Source: JAJFUI01 sp039698035 (GTDB lineage: Bacteria > Planctomycetota > Planctomycetia > Pirellulales > Thermoguttaceae). Taken from it: a DNA stretch of 64,000 nucleotides. The DNA lies in contig JBDKSW010000015.1 in assembly GCA_039698035.1 (NCBI GenBank), forward strand, positions 1 to 64,000, in the 5' to 3' direction. Position 1 is the stretch's first letter. Each line of letters starts with the position of its first letter. Positions 35,493 through 43,945 of this stretch are shown piece after piece. The position numbers and the translations under genes were made by a program. The notes beneath the pieces were generated by a model. That model saw only the letters and a list, made by a program, of their open reading frames with translations, did no database searches and had not been told where the DNA came from.

Positions 35493-36722
35493 TCAAGGTC
35501 GGTTGCGCCGGTACGCCTCGAGGGCGTCCGGAAATGGCTCGAGGGCTCGCTCAAAGATGCCGAGCGTGTAGGCGATCGTGAGCCCGAAGTTGCAAATGGG
35601 AACGCCAGCCCTGCGGCACTGGGCCAGCCGGGTGAGCATTTCACGGCGATTCCACATGCAGGCCCCGCAGTGGACGACAAGCCGGTACTGATCGAGGTCG
35701 ACCGGGAAATCGTGGCCTTGCGTCGTGTCGATCCGCAGCGCGCCGCCGACGTATTGCTGGAGCCAGCGGGGGATTTTAACGCGACCAATGTCGTCGCCGA
35801 TGGGGTGATGCGCGCAAGACTCGGCCACGAGGACCCGGTCGCCGGGCCGCAGGCGTTCGATGGCCGTCGCGCCCTCGACGAATTGGCGAAGGTCGCCCTT
35901 TTGCCGGGCGAAGAGAATCGAGAACGAGGTCATCTTCACGCCCGGCGGCGTGTCGGCCGCAACCTTCAGAAACGCCTGGGAATCGGTCACGACCAGGGCC
36001 GGCGGGCGGTCGAGCCGGTCGAGCGCGGCGCGAAGTTCTCGCTCTTTGACCACGAGGCAAAAGGCGTCGCCATCCAAAAGATCGCGGATTGCTTGGACCT
36101 GGGGAACGATGAGCCGGCCCTTTGGGGCCTCGGTGTCGATCGGGATGACGAGCACGGCCATCTCGCCAGACGGCACCAGGTCGGCCACCAAGGCTGGCGG
36201 GCGCAGGAACTCATCGGGAGCCGATTGGATCAGCGCCTCGCGCAGATCGGGGATGCCGACGCCCGTGGGAGCCACCATCTCGACGAACGGCGTGCCCGCT
36301 TCCCGAAGTCTCTCTTGCAACGCGGCGGGCGGTCTTGCAAGGTCCGACTTGTTCAACGCCACGATCACCGGGAGTTTTCGCTGGCGAAGCTCGTCGAAGA
36401 CGGCCTCCTCGAAGTCGTCCCAGTGGCCGGCGTCCACGACGAGGATTGCCACGTCCGCGCGGTCGAAGACCTGCCGCGTCTTGTGCACGCGCTTTTCGCC
36501 AAGAGCGCCAGAGTCATCGATGCCGGCCGTGTCGATGAACAGCACGGGGCCGAGCGGAAGCAGCTCCATCGGCTTCTCGACCGGATCGGTGGTGGTGCCG
36601 GCCACGTCGGAGACAATCGAGACCTCCTGACGCACCAGGGCGTTCAAGAGCGATGACTTGCCCGCATTGCGGCGGCCGAACAGGCCGATGTGGAGCCGAA
36701 GACCCTTGGGCGTGGTTTGCAT
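35493..36722 (-). CDS. hydF: [FeFe]-hydrogenase H-cluster maturation GTPase HydF
   Basis: HydF is the scaffold on which the 2Fe subcluster is assembled before transfer to apo-hydrogenase. The N-terminal GTPase has P-loop GRRNAGKSS (16-24), TTTDPV, DTAGIDD and NKSDL. The C-terminal cluster-binding domain has CAHH (about 304) and HCGACMW (about 351-357), the family ligand pattern for its [4Fe-4S] cluster. ATG 36722 is chosen because the upstream extension of the frame overlaps aspA. The gap to the aspA stop is 11 bases, so they are co-transcribed. Family length fits at 409 residues. Confidence 0.93.
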   Translation of the reverse strand: MQTTPKGLRLHIGLFGRRNAGKSSLLNALVRQEVSIVSDVAGTTTDPVEKPMELLPLGPVLFIDTAGIDDSGALGEKRVHKTRQVFDRADVAILVVDAGHWDDFEEAVFDELRQRKLPVIVALNKSDLARPPAALQERLREAGTPFVEMVAPTGVGIPDLREALIQSAPDEFLRPPALVADLVPSGEMAVLVIPIDTEAPKGRLIVPQVQAIRDLLDGDAFCLVVKERELRAALDRLDRPPALVVTDSQAFLKVAADTPPGVKMTSFSILFARQKGDLRQFVEGATAIERLRPGDRVLVAESCAHHPIGDDIGRVKIPRWLQQYVGGALRIDTTQGHDFPVDLDQYRLVVHCGACMWNRREMLTRLAQCRRAGVPICNFGLTIAYTLGIFERALEPFPDALEAYRRNRP

Positions 36723-36733
36723 CGAATGGCTTC

Positions 36734-38122
36734 TCAGGAACCGAGTTTGGTGACGCGCTCGGGTGAGGTCAGTTGGTCGAACTCCTCGGCCGTGAGCAGG
36801 CCGCGCTCGATCGCCCGCTGGCGAACGTCTGCGCGATCGCCGGCCGTCTCGGCCGCCAGTTGCTCGGCCGCGTCGTAGCCGATCCGCTCGACCAGTGCGG
36901 TCAGCAGGGCCGTGCTGTCGTGAACGTGCTGCCGACAGCGGTCGGCGTCGGCCTCGATTCCCGCGACGCAATGTCGGGCAAAAATGTCGCAGGCGTTGCC
37001 GAGCAAATCGAGCGATGTGAGGAGGCTGTCGGCCACCAACGGCAAGAATTGGCTCAGTTCGAGGTTGCCGCCGGCGACCGCCTGGGCGATCGTTTGGTCG
37101 TGGCCCATCACGGCGATGGCGGCCTGGGCCACGGCCTCAGGGATCACCGGATTGACCTTGCCAGGCATGATCGACGAGCCGGCCTGACGCGGCGGCAGCC
37201 GGATCTCGCCGAGTCCGGCGTGCGGACCCGACGAGAGCAATCGCAGATCGTTGGCGATTTTGAGCAGGTTCGTGGCCAGTGTGCGCAGCATGCCGCTCGT
37301 TTCGACAAAGGCGTCGGCGTTCTGCGTAGCGTCGACCAGGTTCTCGGCCCGGGCCAGGCGGAGGCCCGTGATTTGTCGCAGGTGTTCGACCGCGCGGAAG
37401 ATGTATTGCCGCGGGGCGCCGAGGCCGGTGCCGATGGCCGTTCCGCCGAGGTTGACGACGCGGAGCCGCTCTTCGCACTTGTAGATGCGCCAGCGGTCGC
37501 GGCCCGTCGCTTCGGCGTAGGCCGCCATCTCGCGTCCGAGGGTGACCAGCACGGCGTCTTGCAGCTCGGTTCGGCCGATCTTGACGACGCCGGCCGTTTG
37601 CTTTTCCTTGGCCTGGAATGCCTCTTGCAACCCGATGAGCTTGCGTTCGAGGTCGTGCAGCGCGAGGATCGCGGCGACGCGCAGCGCCGTCGGATAGGTG
37701 TCGTTGGTCGATTGGTGCAGGTTTAGGTCGTCGTGCGGGCCGAGCGTTGCATAGTCGCCTGGTTGACGGCCGAGCAGTTGCAACGCCCGATTGGCGAGCA
37801 CTTCGTTGACGTTCATGTTGGTCGAGGTGCCGGCGCCGCCCTGGAGGGCATCGACCAGGACGTGCTCGTCGAGACGCCCGTCGATCATTTCCTGGCAGGC
37901 CGTTTCGATGGCAGCCAGCGTCGCGGCGTCCCATCGGCCGAGCTCATGGTTGGTTCGGGCGGCCGCCAATTTCACCGCGCCGAAGGCGTGGACCAGCCGC
38001 CGATGCACCGGGCGACCGGCCAGCGGGAAGTTTTCCACGGCGCGAAGCGTGTGGATTCCCCACAGAACGTCGGCCGGCAGATCACGGCTTCCGAGCAGAT
38101 CGGTTTCGCGGCGGTGTTTCAT
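36734..38122 (-). CDS. aspA: Aspartate ammonia-lyase (fumarase superfamily) in the Hyd maturation operon
   Basis: The enzyme deaminates L-aspartate to fumarate and ammonia. Signature segments are GGAGTSTNMNVNEVLANRA, HQSTNDTYPTALRVA, KIGRTELQDAV, GGTAIGTGLGAP and AGSSIMPGKVNPVIPE; the last is the superfamily signature holding the catalytic Ser. Fumarase cannot be fully excluded by motif. Aspartase is favoured because aspA-like genes are known to sit inside hyd maturation clusters of several bacteria. It lies between hydG (74 bases) and hydF (11 bases). A role in supplying nitrogen for the bridging dithiomethylamine ligand is a hypothesis. Confidence 0.88.
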   Translation of the reverse strand: MKHRRETDLLGSRDLPADVLWGIHTLRAVENFPLAGRPVHRRLVHAFGAVKLAAARTNHELGRWDAATLAAIETACQEMIDGRLDEHVLVDALQGGAGTSTNMNVNEVLANRALQLLGRQPGDYATLGPHDDLNLHQSTNDTYPTALRVAAILALHDLERKLIGLQEAFQAKEKQTAGVVKIGRTELQDAVLVTLGREMAAYAEATGRDRWRIYKCEERLRVVNLGGTAIGTGLGAPRQYIFRAVEHLRQITGLRLARAENLVDATQNADAFVETSGMLRTLATNLLKIANDLRLLSSGPHAGLGEIRLPPRQAGSSIMPGKVNPVIPEAVAQAAIAVMGHDQTIAQAVAGGNLELSQFLPLVADSLLTSLDLLGNACDIFARHCVAGIEADADRCRQHVHDSTALLTALVERIGYDAAEQLAAETAGDRADVRQRAIERGLLTAEEFDQLTSPERVTKLGS

Positions 38123-38196
38123 GGAGCTTGGAGGACGAATGTCTCGTGGATGGATCGTCCCGAGCGGACGTCGGCCATGGTTCGATCTGCGCGACC

Positions 38197-39621
38197 TCAG
38201 AAGTACAAGTCCCGCTCGTCGTTGTCGGTGATGCGGTGGAGGCGGTCAAGCAGTTGGGCCTTCCGGTCGCCGTCGGGTAGCTTTTCCAGCTCACGGTGGA
38301 TGGCTGCCTCGCCGGCCCGACGCGTCTCGGGCGAGGCGTAGTCCATGAGGTACTCCATGAGCGTGCTAAGCGCGTTCGGTGTGCAAAAGTTCTGGATGAA
38401 ACCCGGAATGGCGAACTCCATGAACTGCTCGCCCGTGCGACCGAGCCGGTAGCAGGCCGTGCAGAAACTGGGGACGTAGCCATCGACCAGCAGTTGGCAA
38501 ATCACCTGGTCCAACGGGCGGATGTCGCCCAGCTCGAACTGCTCGCGCTCCATGCTCTGCGAGTCGCCCGCTTCAGTATAGCCGCCAAGCTCGATGCGGC
38601 TGCCGGCGTCGATCTGCGAAATGCCGAAAGCGAGGACCTCGCGGCGCAGGTCGGCCGGCTCGCGGGCCGTGAGGATCAGGCCCGTGTAAGGCACGGCAAG
38701 TCGAAGGATGGCCACGAGCCGCTTAAAATCGGCGTCGCTCACCAAGTATTTGTCGTCGAGATGAACGCCCTGGGCCGGGCGGATGCGGGGGAAGCTGATC
38801 GTGTGCGGGCCAACGTTGTAGTGCTTCTGCAGGTGCAACGCATGAGTGACCAGCGACAGCAGCTCGAATCGCCAATCGTACAGGCCGAACAGAGCGCCGA
38901 TGCCGACGTCGTCGCACTTGGCCTCCATCGCTCGGGCGACACCGTCCAGACGCCAGAGGTAATTGGCCTTATGGCTGTTGACCGCATGAACGCGGGCGTA
39001 GGTCTCGTGATGGTAGGTCTCTTGGAAGATCTGGTAGGTGCCGATGCCGGCCGCCTTGACTGTGGCGTAACCCTGGTGGTCCAGCGGCGCGGCGTTCAGG
39101 TTGACGCGACGAATTTCGCCGTGCTTGGCCTTCGTGGCGTACACCTGGCGAACGCACTCCGCCATGTATTCGGGGCTATAACGCGGATGCTCGCCGAAGA
39201 CGAGGATCAGCCGCTTGTGGCCCTTTCCTTCCAGGGCCAGCACCTGTTGCCGCAGTTCGTCGCTGCTCAACGTCCGGCGGATGGCTTCACGATTCGAGCG
39301 TCGGAAGGCGCAATAGCAGCAGTCGTTCGTGCAATCGTTGCCGACGTAGAGCGGCGCAAAAAGCACGATGCGGTTGCCGTAAACGTCGCGCTTCAATTGT
39401 CGGGCCGCGTCAAAAATCTCCTCGACCAGGTCGGGCTCCTTGGCCGCTACGAGTACGGCCGTTTCCTCGACGGAAAGCGGCTGCTTCGTCATGCTCTTGG
39501 CAATAATGTCACGCACTTGCGACGGTTCCGCTTTGCGATCCAGCAGGCCGTGCAAACGATCCTCGTCGATGAAGTCAAATCCACTGCGGCTAAGTTTCGC
39601 CATATCAATCTCGAACGACAT
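38197..39621 (-). CDS. hydG: [FeFe]-hydrogenase maturation radical SAM tyrosine lyase HydG
   Basis: HydG cleaves tyrosine with SAM to give CO and cyanide bound to iron in a cysteine-containing organometallic precursor. The radical-SAM cluster motif CTNDCCYC (CX3CX2C) is at about 96-103. The second, C-terminal cluster ligands are CTAC (about 385) and FIQNFC (about 411), with GRTGEQFMEFAIPG between them. This C-terminal pattern separates HydG from its relative ThiH. ATG 39621 is preferred to the TTG at 39624. It is four bases after the hydE stop, with CGGAG inside the end of hydE. Confidence 0.94.
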   Translation of the reverse strand: MSFEIDMAKLSRSGFDFIDEDRLHGLLDRKAEPSQVRDIIAKSMTKQPLSVEETAVLVAAKEPDLVEEIFDAARQLKRDVYGNRIVLFAPLYVGNDCTNDCCYCAFRRSNREAIRRTLSSDELRQQVLALEGKGHKRLILVFGEHPRYSPEYMAECVRQVYATKAKHGEIRRVNLNAAPLDHQGYATVKAAGIGTYQIFQETYHHETYARVHAVNSHKANYLWRLDGVARAMEAKCDDVGIGALFGLYDWRFELLSLVTHALHLQKHYNVGPHTISFPRIRPAQGVHLDDKYLVSDADFKRLVAILRLAVPYTGLILTAREPADLRREVLAFGISQIDAGSRIELGGYTEAGDSQSMEREQFELGDIRPLDQVICQLLVDGYVPSFCTACYRLGRTGEQFMEFAIPGFIQNFCTPNALSTLMEYLMDYASPETRRAGEAAIHRELEKLPDGDRKAQLLDRLHRITDNDERDLYF

Positions 39622-39625
39622 CAAT

Positions 39626-40756
39626 CTACTCCGGTGGGGCCGACGCGGAGTCGGCTGCTAAACGAGTTACAATGTTTGGGGAATCGCCGCGCCCGCGGCC
39701 CGGCTGTCGGCCGAGCGCCCGGATTCGGCCGGTCAGGCAACGGTGGCAAGCCTCGCCCGTCTCGGCGATGCAAGCTTTGTCAGGGTAGATTTCATAAAGG
39801 GCGCGGTATTTTGTCGGTGTCAGGTTCGGCATGACGACGTTGGCGCCCCGTTCGAGCCCCAGCTCGCGGCCCTCGCTGCGGTTCAACGTGGCCAAGGCCG
39901 TGGTGGCCGGGATGTTCGCGCGGGGGCAAACCAAACGCGCCAGGGCGATCACCTTATAGGTCGTCAGCTCATCGGCCGGCACTTGTTGGCCGTCGGGCGC
40001 GTCGGGCCACACGGTACGATCGGCCAGCGGCGTCTCCGGATGACGCAGGTAGGGGCCGACCCCGATCATGTCGAGGTCGAGCCGTGCGAACAAGCCGATG
40101 TCGTTCGCCAGATCGTCGTAGGTCTGGCCGGGAATGCCGATCATCACGCCGCTGCCGACTTCGTAGCCGAGCCTGCGAATCGTTTCGAGGATTGCCAAGC
40201 GGGCCGTCGAACGGCTTTGGACGCCCACCGACTCGGGCGTTCCTTCCGGCGTCTTGGACGGGTGAATTCGTTCGTACAGCCGAGGGTTGGATGTCTCGAA
40301 CCGCAGGAGGTAGCGATCGGCGCCCGCCGCACGCCAGGCGGCCAGCTCTTCTTCCGTGCGTTCACCCAGGCTGAGCGTCACGGCCAGCGACGTTTCGCGC
40401 TTGATCCGTCGAACCAACTCGGCGATCCGAGGGCCGGTGAGCGACGGGTCCTCGCCCGACTGGAGGACGACCGTGCCGTAGCCGTATCCCAGGGCGTTTT
40501 GCGCGCAGGCGAGTATCTCGTCGTCCGTCATGCGGTAACGCTGCAAGGCGGCGTTGCCCGCCCGGAGCCCGCAGTAGCCGCAGAGCCGGACGCAGTAGTT
40601 TGATAGCTCGATGAGTCCGCGGAGGTGGACTTCGCCGCCGACGTATTGCTGACGCGCGTCGTCGGCCAGACGCCAGAGGTCGGCCAGTCGGTCGGGCCGT
40701 GTTTCGCGGAGCCAAACTGCAATATCTTGATGTTCCATTGGAATAGCTAAGTCCAT
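39626..40756 (-). CDS. hydE: [FeFe]-hydrogenase maturation radical SAM protein HydE
   Basis: HydE is the radical-SAM enzyme that processes the HydG product toward the bridged 2Fe subcluster. It has LIELSNYCVRLCGYCGLR (CX3CX2C at about 54-61), VVLQSGEDPSLTG, LSLGERTEEELAAW, RFETSNPRLYERIHPSKT and GSGVMIGIPGQTYDDLANDI. The last two are typical of HydE rather than biotin synthase. The C-terminus carries three Cys (KACIAETGEACHRCL), the optional second cluster seen in some HydE. The frame extends to 40918 but the homologous part begins near 40756. ATG at 40738 is an equal alternative, because TATAAT at 40755-40760 overlaps the first ATG. It is first in the hydEG-aspA-hydF run. Confidence 0.93.
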   Translation of the reverse strand: MDLAIPMEHQDIAVWLRETRPDRLADLWRLADDARQQYVGGEVHLRGLIELSNYCVRLCGYCGLRAGNAALQRYRMTDDEILACAQNALGYGYGTVVLQSGEDPSLTGPRIAELVRRIKRETSLAVTLSLGERTEEELAAWRAAGADRYLLRFETSNPRLYERIHPSKTPEGTPESVGVQSRSTARLAILETIRRLGYEVGSGVMIGIPGQTYDDLANDIGLFARLDLDMIGVGPYLRHPETPLADRTVWPDAPDGQQVPADELTTYKVIALARLVCPRANIPATTALATLNRSEGRELGLERGANVVMPNLTPTKYRALYEIYPDKACIAETGEACHRCLTGRIRALGRQPGRGRGDSPNIVTRLAADSASAPPE

Positions 40757-40867
40757 TATACGCCAACCGACCTGGCGGGGGGAGTGGTTCGGCGAGGGTG
40801 GCGGGCGGTCTCCGATCGTGGTAGGCTTCGGTCTTCGATCCCCCTTTTTCCTCGAAGTGTCAACACC

Positions 40868-42145
40868 GTGAATCTCTACTACGCTCAAGGGTCTGCAAAC
40901 ACCGATCTGGGGCCGCACGATCTTCGCGCGGCGCTGGTCGAGACGTTTCGCCAGTTGGAACCCCGGAAGAAGGTGCTGGCGCTGCCGCCCGATTTAACCC
41001 GGGCCAACAGCATGGCCGGCCCGCTGACGTGCATCGCCTACGATTATTACGGCGACCGGCTTGCCGACATCATGCCAACGCTGGGCACGCATGTCCCCAT
41101 GTCGGACGAGCAACTCGAGCGGATGTTCCCGGGCATTCCGAAACGGTTGTTTCGCGTTCACGATTGGCGGAACGGCGTGGTCACCGTGGGGCACGTGCCG
41201 GCCGAGTTCGTAACCGAGGCGACCGAGGGCATTTGGCGCAAGCCGTGGCCCGTGCAGCTCGACCGGCTCGTCTGGGAAGGGGGGCACGACCTGCTGCTCT
41301 CGATCGGGCAGGTCGTCCCGCACGAGGTGGTCGGCATGGCCGGCTACAACAAAAACCTGCTGGTTGGCGCCGGCGGCCCTGACGGGATCAACCATAGCCA
41401 CTTCATCGGCGCCGCCTACGGCATGGAACGCATGATGGGGCGGGCCGATACGCCGCTCCGACGCATCTTCAACTACGCCCAGGAACACCTGCTGCGACGC
41501 CTGCCGATCGTGTTCGCGCTAACGGTCATCGGCACGCGCGACGACGGCACGCTGGCTGTTCGCGGGCTGTTCATCGGCGACGATGTCGAGTGTTTTCGTC
41601 GCGCGGCCGCGCTGTCGATCGAGGTCAATTTCACGCTGCTCGACGATCCGCTTCCGAAGGTCGTGGCCCATCTCGATCCCGAGGAGTTCGAGAGCACGTG
41701 GCTTGGCAACAAGGCGATCTACCGCACGCGGATGGCGATGGCCGACGGGGGCGAGTTGGTCATTCTTGCGCCCGGCGTCGCCAAGTTCGGCGAAGACCCG
41801 CAGATCGACCGGTTGATTCGCAAGTATGGCTATCGCACGACGCCCGAGATCATGCGGTATGTCGAAACGGCCGGCGATTTGCGGCAGAATCTGTCGGCCG
41901 CCGCCCACCTGATCCACGGCTCGCCCGAGGGACGCTTCCAGGTCACCTACTGTCCCGGCAAGCTGAGCCGCGCGGAGGTCGAATCGGTCGGCTACGGCTA
42001 CGGCGACCTGGCGGCAATGCTTCATCGCTACGATCCGCAGTCGCTCCGCGACGGCTGGAACGTCCTGCCCGACGGCGAGCGGATCTATTATGTCAGCAAA
42101 CCGGCGCTCGGGCTTTGGGCCTGGCGCAAACGAATTGCGACGTGA
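40868..42145 (+). CDS. LarA-like (nickel-pincer lactate racemase family) protein
   Basis: The 425-residue protein matches the LarA/DUF2088 family. N-terminal segments are PDLTRANSM and TLGTHVPMSDEQLERMFPG, the latter with the cofactor-proximal His. GYNKNLLVGAGG has the family Lys, and a C-terminal segment carries VGYGYGDL. LarA enzymes epimerise 2-hydroxy acids using a nickel-pincer nucleotide. LarB, LarC and LarE, which make it, are not in this window. The frame runs from 40784; GTG 40868 is chosen to match the family N-terminus. It is divergent from hydE. The actual substrate could be lactate or a sugar acid. Confidence 0.8.
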   Translation: MNLYYAQGSANTDLGPHDLRAALVETFRQLEPRKKVLALPPDLTRANSMAGPLTCIAYDYYGDRLADIMPTLGTHVPMSDEQLERMFPGIPKRLFRVHDWRNGVVTVGHVPAEFVTEATEGIWRKPWPVQLDRLVWEGGHDLLLSIGQVVPHEVVGMAGYNKNLLVGAGGPDGINHSHFIGAAYGMERMMGRADTPLRRIFNYAQEHLLRRLPIVFALTVIGTRDDGTLAVRGLFIGDDVECFRRAAALSIEVNFTLLDDPLPKVVAHLDPEEFESTWLGNKAIYRTRMAMADGGELVILAPGVAKFGEDPQIDRLIRKYGYRTTPEIMRYVETAGDLRQNLSAAAHLIHGSPEGRFQVTYCPGKLSRAEVESVGYGYGDLAAMLHRYDPQSLRDGWNVLPDGERIYYVSKPALGLWAWRKRIAT

Positions 42146-42152
42146 GGCCGTG

Positions 42153-42974
42153 TCATTCCGTCCGCCGTTGCCGGAGCGCCTCGTAGAACAGGACGGCGGC
42201 CGTCACCGAGACGTTCAAGCTGTCGGCCACGCCGAGCATGGGCAGCCGGACGGCCGTGACGTCGTCGCCCGTCCAGGCGGCGGACAGTCCCCTGGCCTCG
42301 CTGCCGAGCAGGATGGCCGTTGGCCCGCGGTAATCGACCTCCGTGTACGGCCGCGAGCCATCGACGCGCGTGGCGACCATGCGGATGCCGTTCTCGCGCA
42401 GCCACGCCTGGAGCGAGTTGCTCGTCGCTTCGCAGACCGGCACGGTGAAGATCGTTCCCAGGCTGGCGCGAATCGCGTTGGGATTGTAGAGGTCCGTGCG
42501 GGGGTCGGCTAGAATCACGGCCGAGACGCCGGCCGCGTCGGCCGTGCGAAGGACCGCGCCCACGTTGCCTGGTTTTTCGACGCCCTCCAAAACGGCCACC
42601 AGCGGCGCAACGCTCCGAGTCGTCGGTGTGTCCTTGGCGAGCAACGTTTCCAGCGTCAGTCGCGGCGTTTCGGCGATGCCGAGCACACCTTCCGCACGCT
42701 GGCCGAACGCCAGCTTTTCAAACACGGGCTCGCTGACTTGCAGCAATTCCGCGCCAGATTGCGGCAGAAGGGCCAGCAGTTGCCGCGCCTCGTCGCTTTG
42801 GCAAAGCGGCTCGCAAACGAAGACTTCGAGCAAGCGGACGCCGGCGCCGAGCGCGCGGTGCAACTCGCGGACGCCGTCGATCAGGATTCGGCCCTGCTTT
42901 TCACGCGACCGCCGATCGCGGAGGTGGACGGCGTTCTTCACACGCGGATTTTGCGGACTGGTGATCGTGAGCAT
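42153..42974 (-). CDS. SpoU/TrmH-family RNA 2'-O-methyltransferase
   Basis: The 273-residue protein has an N-terminal L30-like substrate domain (RVKNAVHLRDRRSREKQGRILIDG) and a C-terminal SPOUT knot. The knot motifs are EKPGNVGAVLRTADAAG (motif 1), LLGSEARGLS (motif 2) and LPMLGVADSLNVSVTAAVLFYEA (motif 3). Its substrate is probably 23S rRNA or tRNA ribose; the exact site is unknown. ATG 42974 gives a normal N-terminus, and upstream codons of the frame to 43091 overlap the neighbouring gene. It is the third gene of a minus-strand group with YgiQ and a SAM methyltransferase. Confidence 0.9.
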   Translation of the reverse strand: MLTITSPQNPRVKNAVHLRDRRSREKQGRILIDGVRELHRALGAGVRLLEVFVCEPLCQSDEARQLLALLPQSGAELLQVSEPVFEKLAFGQRAEGVLGIAETPRLTLETLLAKDTPTTRSVAPLVAVLEGVEKPGNVGAVLRTADAAGVSAVILADPRTDLYNPNAIRASLGTIFTVPVCEATSNSLQAWLRENGIRMVATRVDGSRPYTEVDYRGPTAILLGSEARGLSAAWTGDDVTAVRLPMLGVADSLNVSVTAAVLFYEALRQRRTE

Positions 42975-43072
42975 AGTTGATGAAACCACGGAAGATCGAA
43001 CGTCATGCATGGCCGACGACCACGCTATCCTTGGCGGTCTGCGCCCGCCGCCGCTCTCGCTATTATGGGCAC

Positions 43073-43942
43073 CTAGGGATGGTGCTGCCACCGGATGGCG
43101 ACGCCGCTTGGCAATTCGCGTCCGGCGGCCGAACGAATGGTCAATGGCATGGCCGCGGCGCGGCCCGAGCCGCCGACGGCGTCCAACAGCATGTCTCGCA
43201 ACGTGTCGGCGTCATACCCGGGCGTGTGGCACGTCAACAGCATGAACGCCTGCCGGCCTTCGGTCAACTCACCGCAGAGCGCCAGGAGCCGGGGAAGGTG
43301 TTTCGAGAGTCGCCAGACTTCGCCCCGCGGCCCGTGGCCATAGCTCGGCGGGTCTAAGATCACGGCGTCGTAATGGTTTCCTCGCCGCAGTTCCCGCTTG
43401 ACGAACTTCAGGGCGTCCTCGCCGATCCAGCGAACCGGAGCTTCGGCCAAGCCGGAGAGTTCGGCGTTGCGGCGAGCCCAGGCGACGACGTTCCTTGCGG
43501 CATCGACATGAACGACCTCGGCGCCGGCCGCGGCCCCGGCCAGGGTGCTGCCGCCCGTGTAAGCGAACAGATTCAGGAGTTTGGGGTGTCTGGCTGCCAC
43601 GGCGTCGCCGGTGGCCGCTCGACGATACTGCGCATCGATCCACTTCCAGTTGTCGACCTGTTCGGGGAAGAGTCCGACGTGACCGAAATCGGTTCGTTTG
43701 AGCTCGAAGCGGAGCGGCCCGTGGGCGACGATCCACCGCTCGGGCAACCGGCGTGCTTCGATCCATCGCCCTTTTTCCTGGTCGCGGCCTTCGAACCGGG
43801 CATCGGTTTGCAACCAGAGACGTGGATCGGCTCGCTGGAAACCCTCGGCCGCCGGACACGGCCGATCGAGCAGCACGGGTCCGAAGCGTTCCAGACGCCG
43901 GCCTTCGCCAAAATCGAGGAGCGCGTATCGATCGTCGGACAT
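43073..43942 (-). CDS. SAM-dependent methyltransferase (RlmI/RlmK-like catalytic domain)
   Basis: The Rossmann-fold catalytic domain has LLNLFAYTGGSTLAGAAAGAEVVHVD (SAM-binding), IGEDALKFVKRELRRG, and the DPPSYGHG motif IV that replaces NPPY. These match the rRNA cytosine C5 methyltransferase relatives RlmI/RlmK, but the PUA domain is absent. Methylation of RNA is probable; the target is not known. The start is three bases after the YgiQ stop, so the two are translationally coupled. Confidence 0.85.
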   Translation of the reverse strand: MSDDRYALLDFGEGRRLERFGPVLLDRPCPAAEGFQRADPRLWLQTDARFEGRDQEKGRWIEARRLPERWIVAHGPLRFELKRTDFGHVGLFPEQVDNWKWIDAQYRRAATGDAVAARHPKLLNLFAYTGGSTLAGAAAGAEVVHVDAARNVVAWARRNAELSGLAEAPVRWIGEDALKFVKRELRRGNHYDAVILDPPSYGHGPRGEVWRLSKHLPRLLALCGELTEGRQAFMLLTCHTPGYDADTLRDMLLDAVGGSGRAAAMPLTIRSAAGRELPSGVAIRWQHHP

Positions 43943-43945
43943 CGC

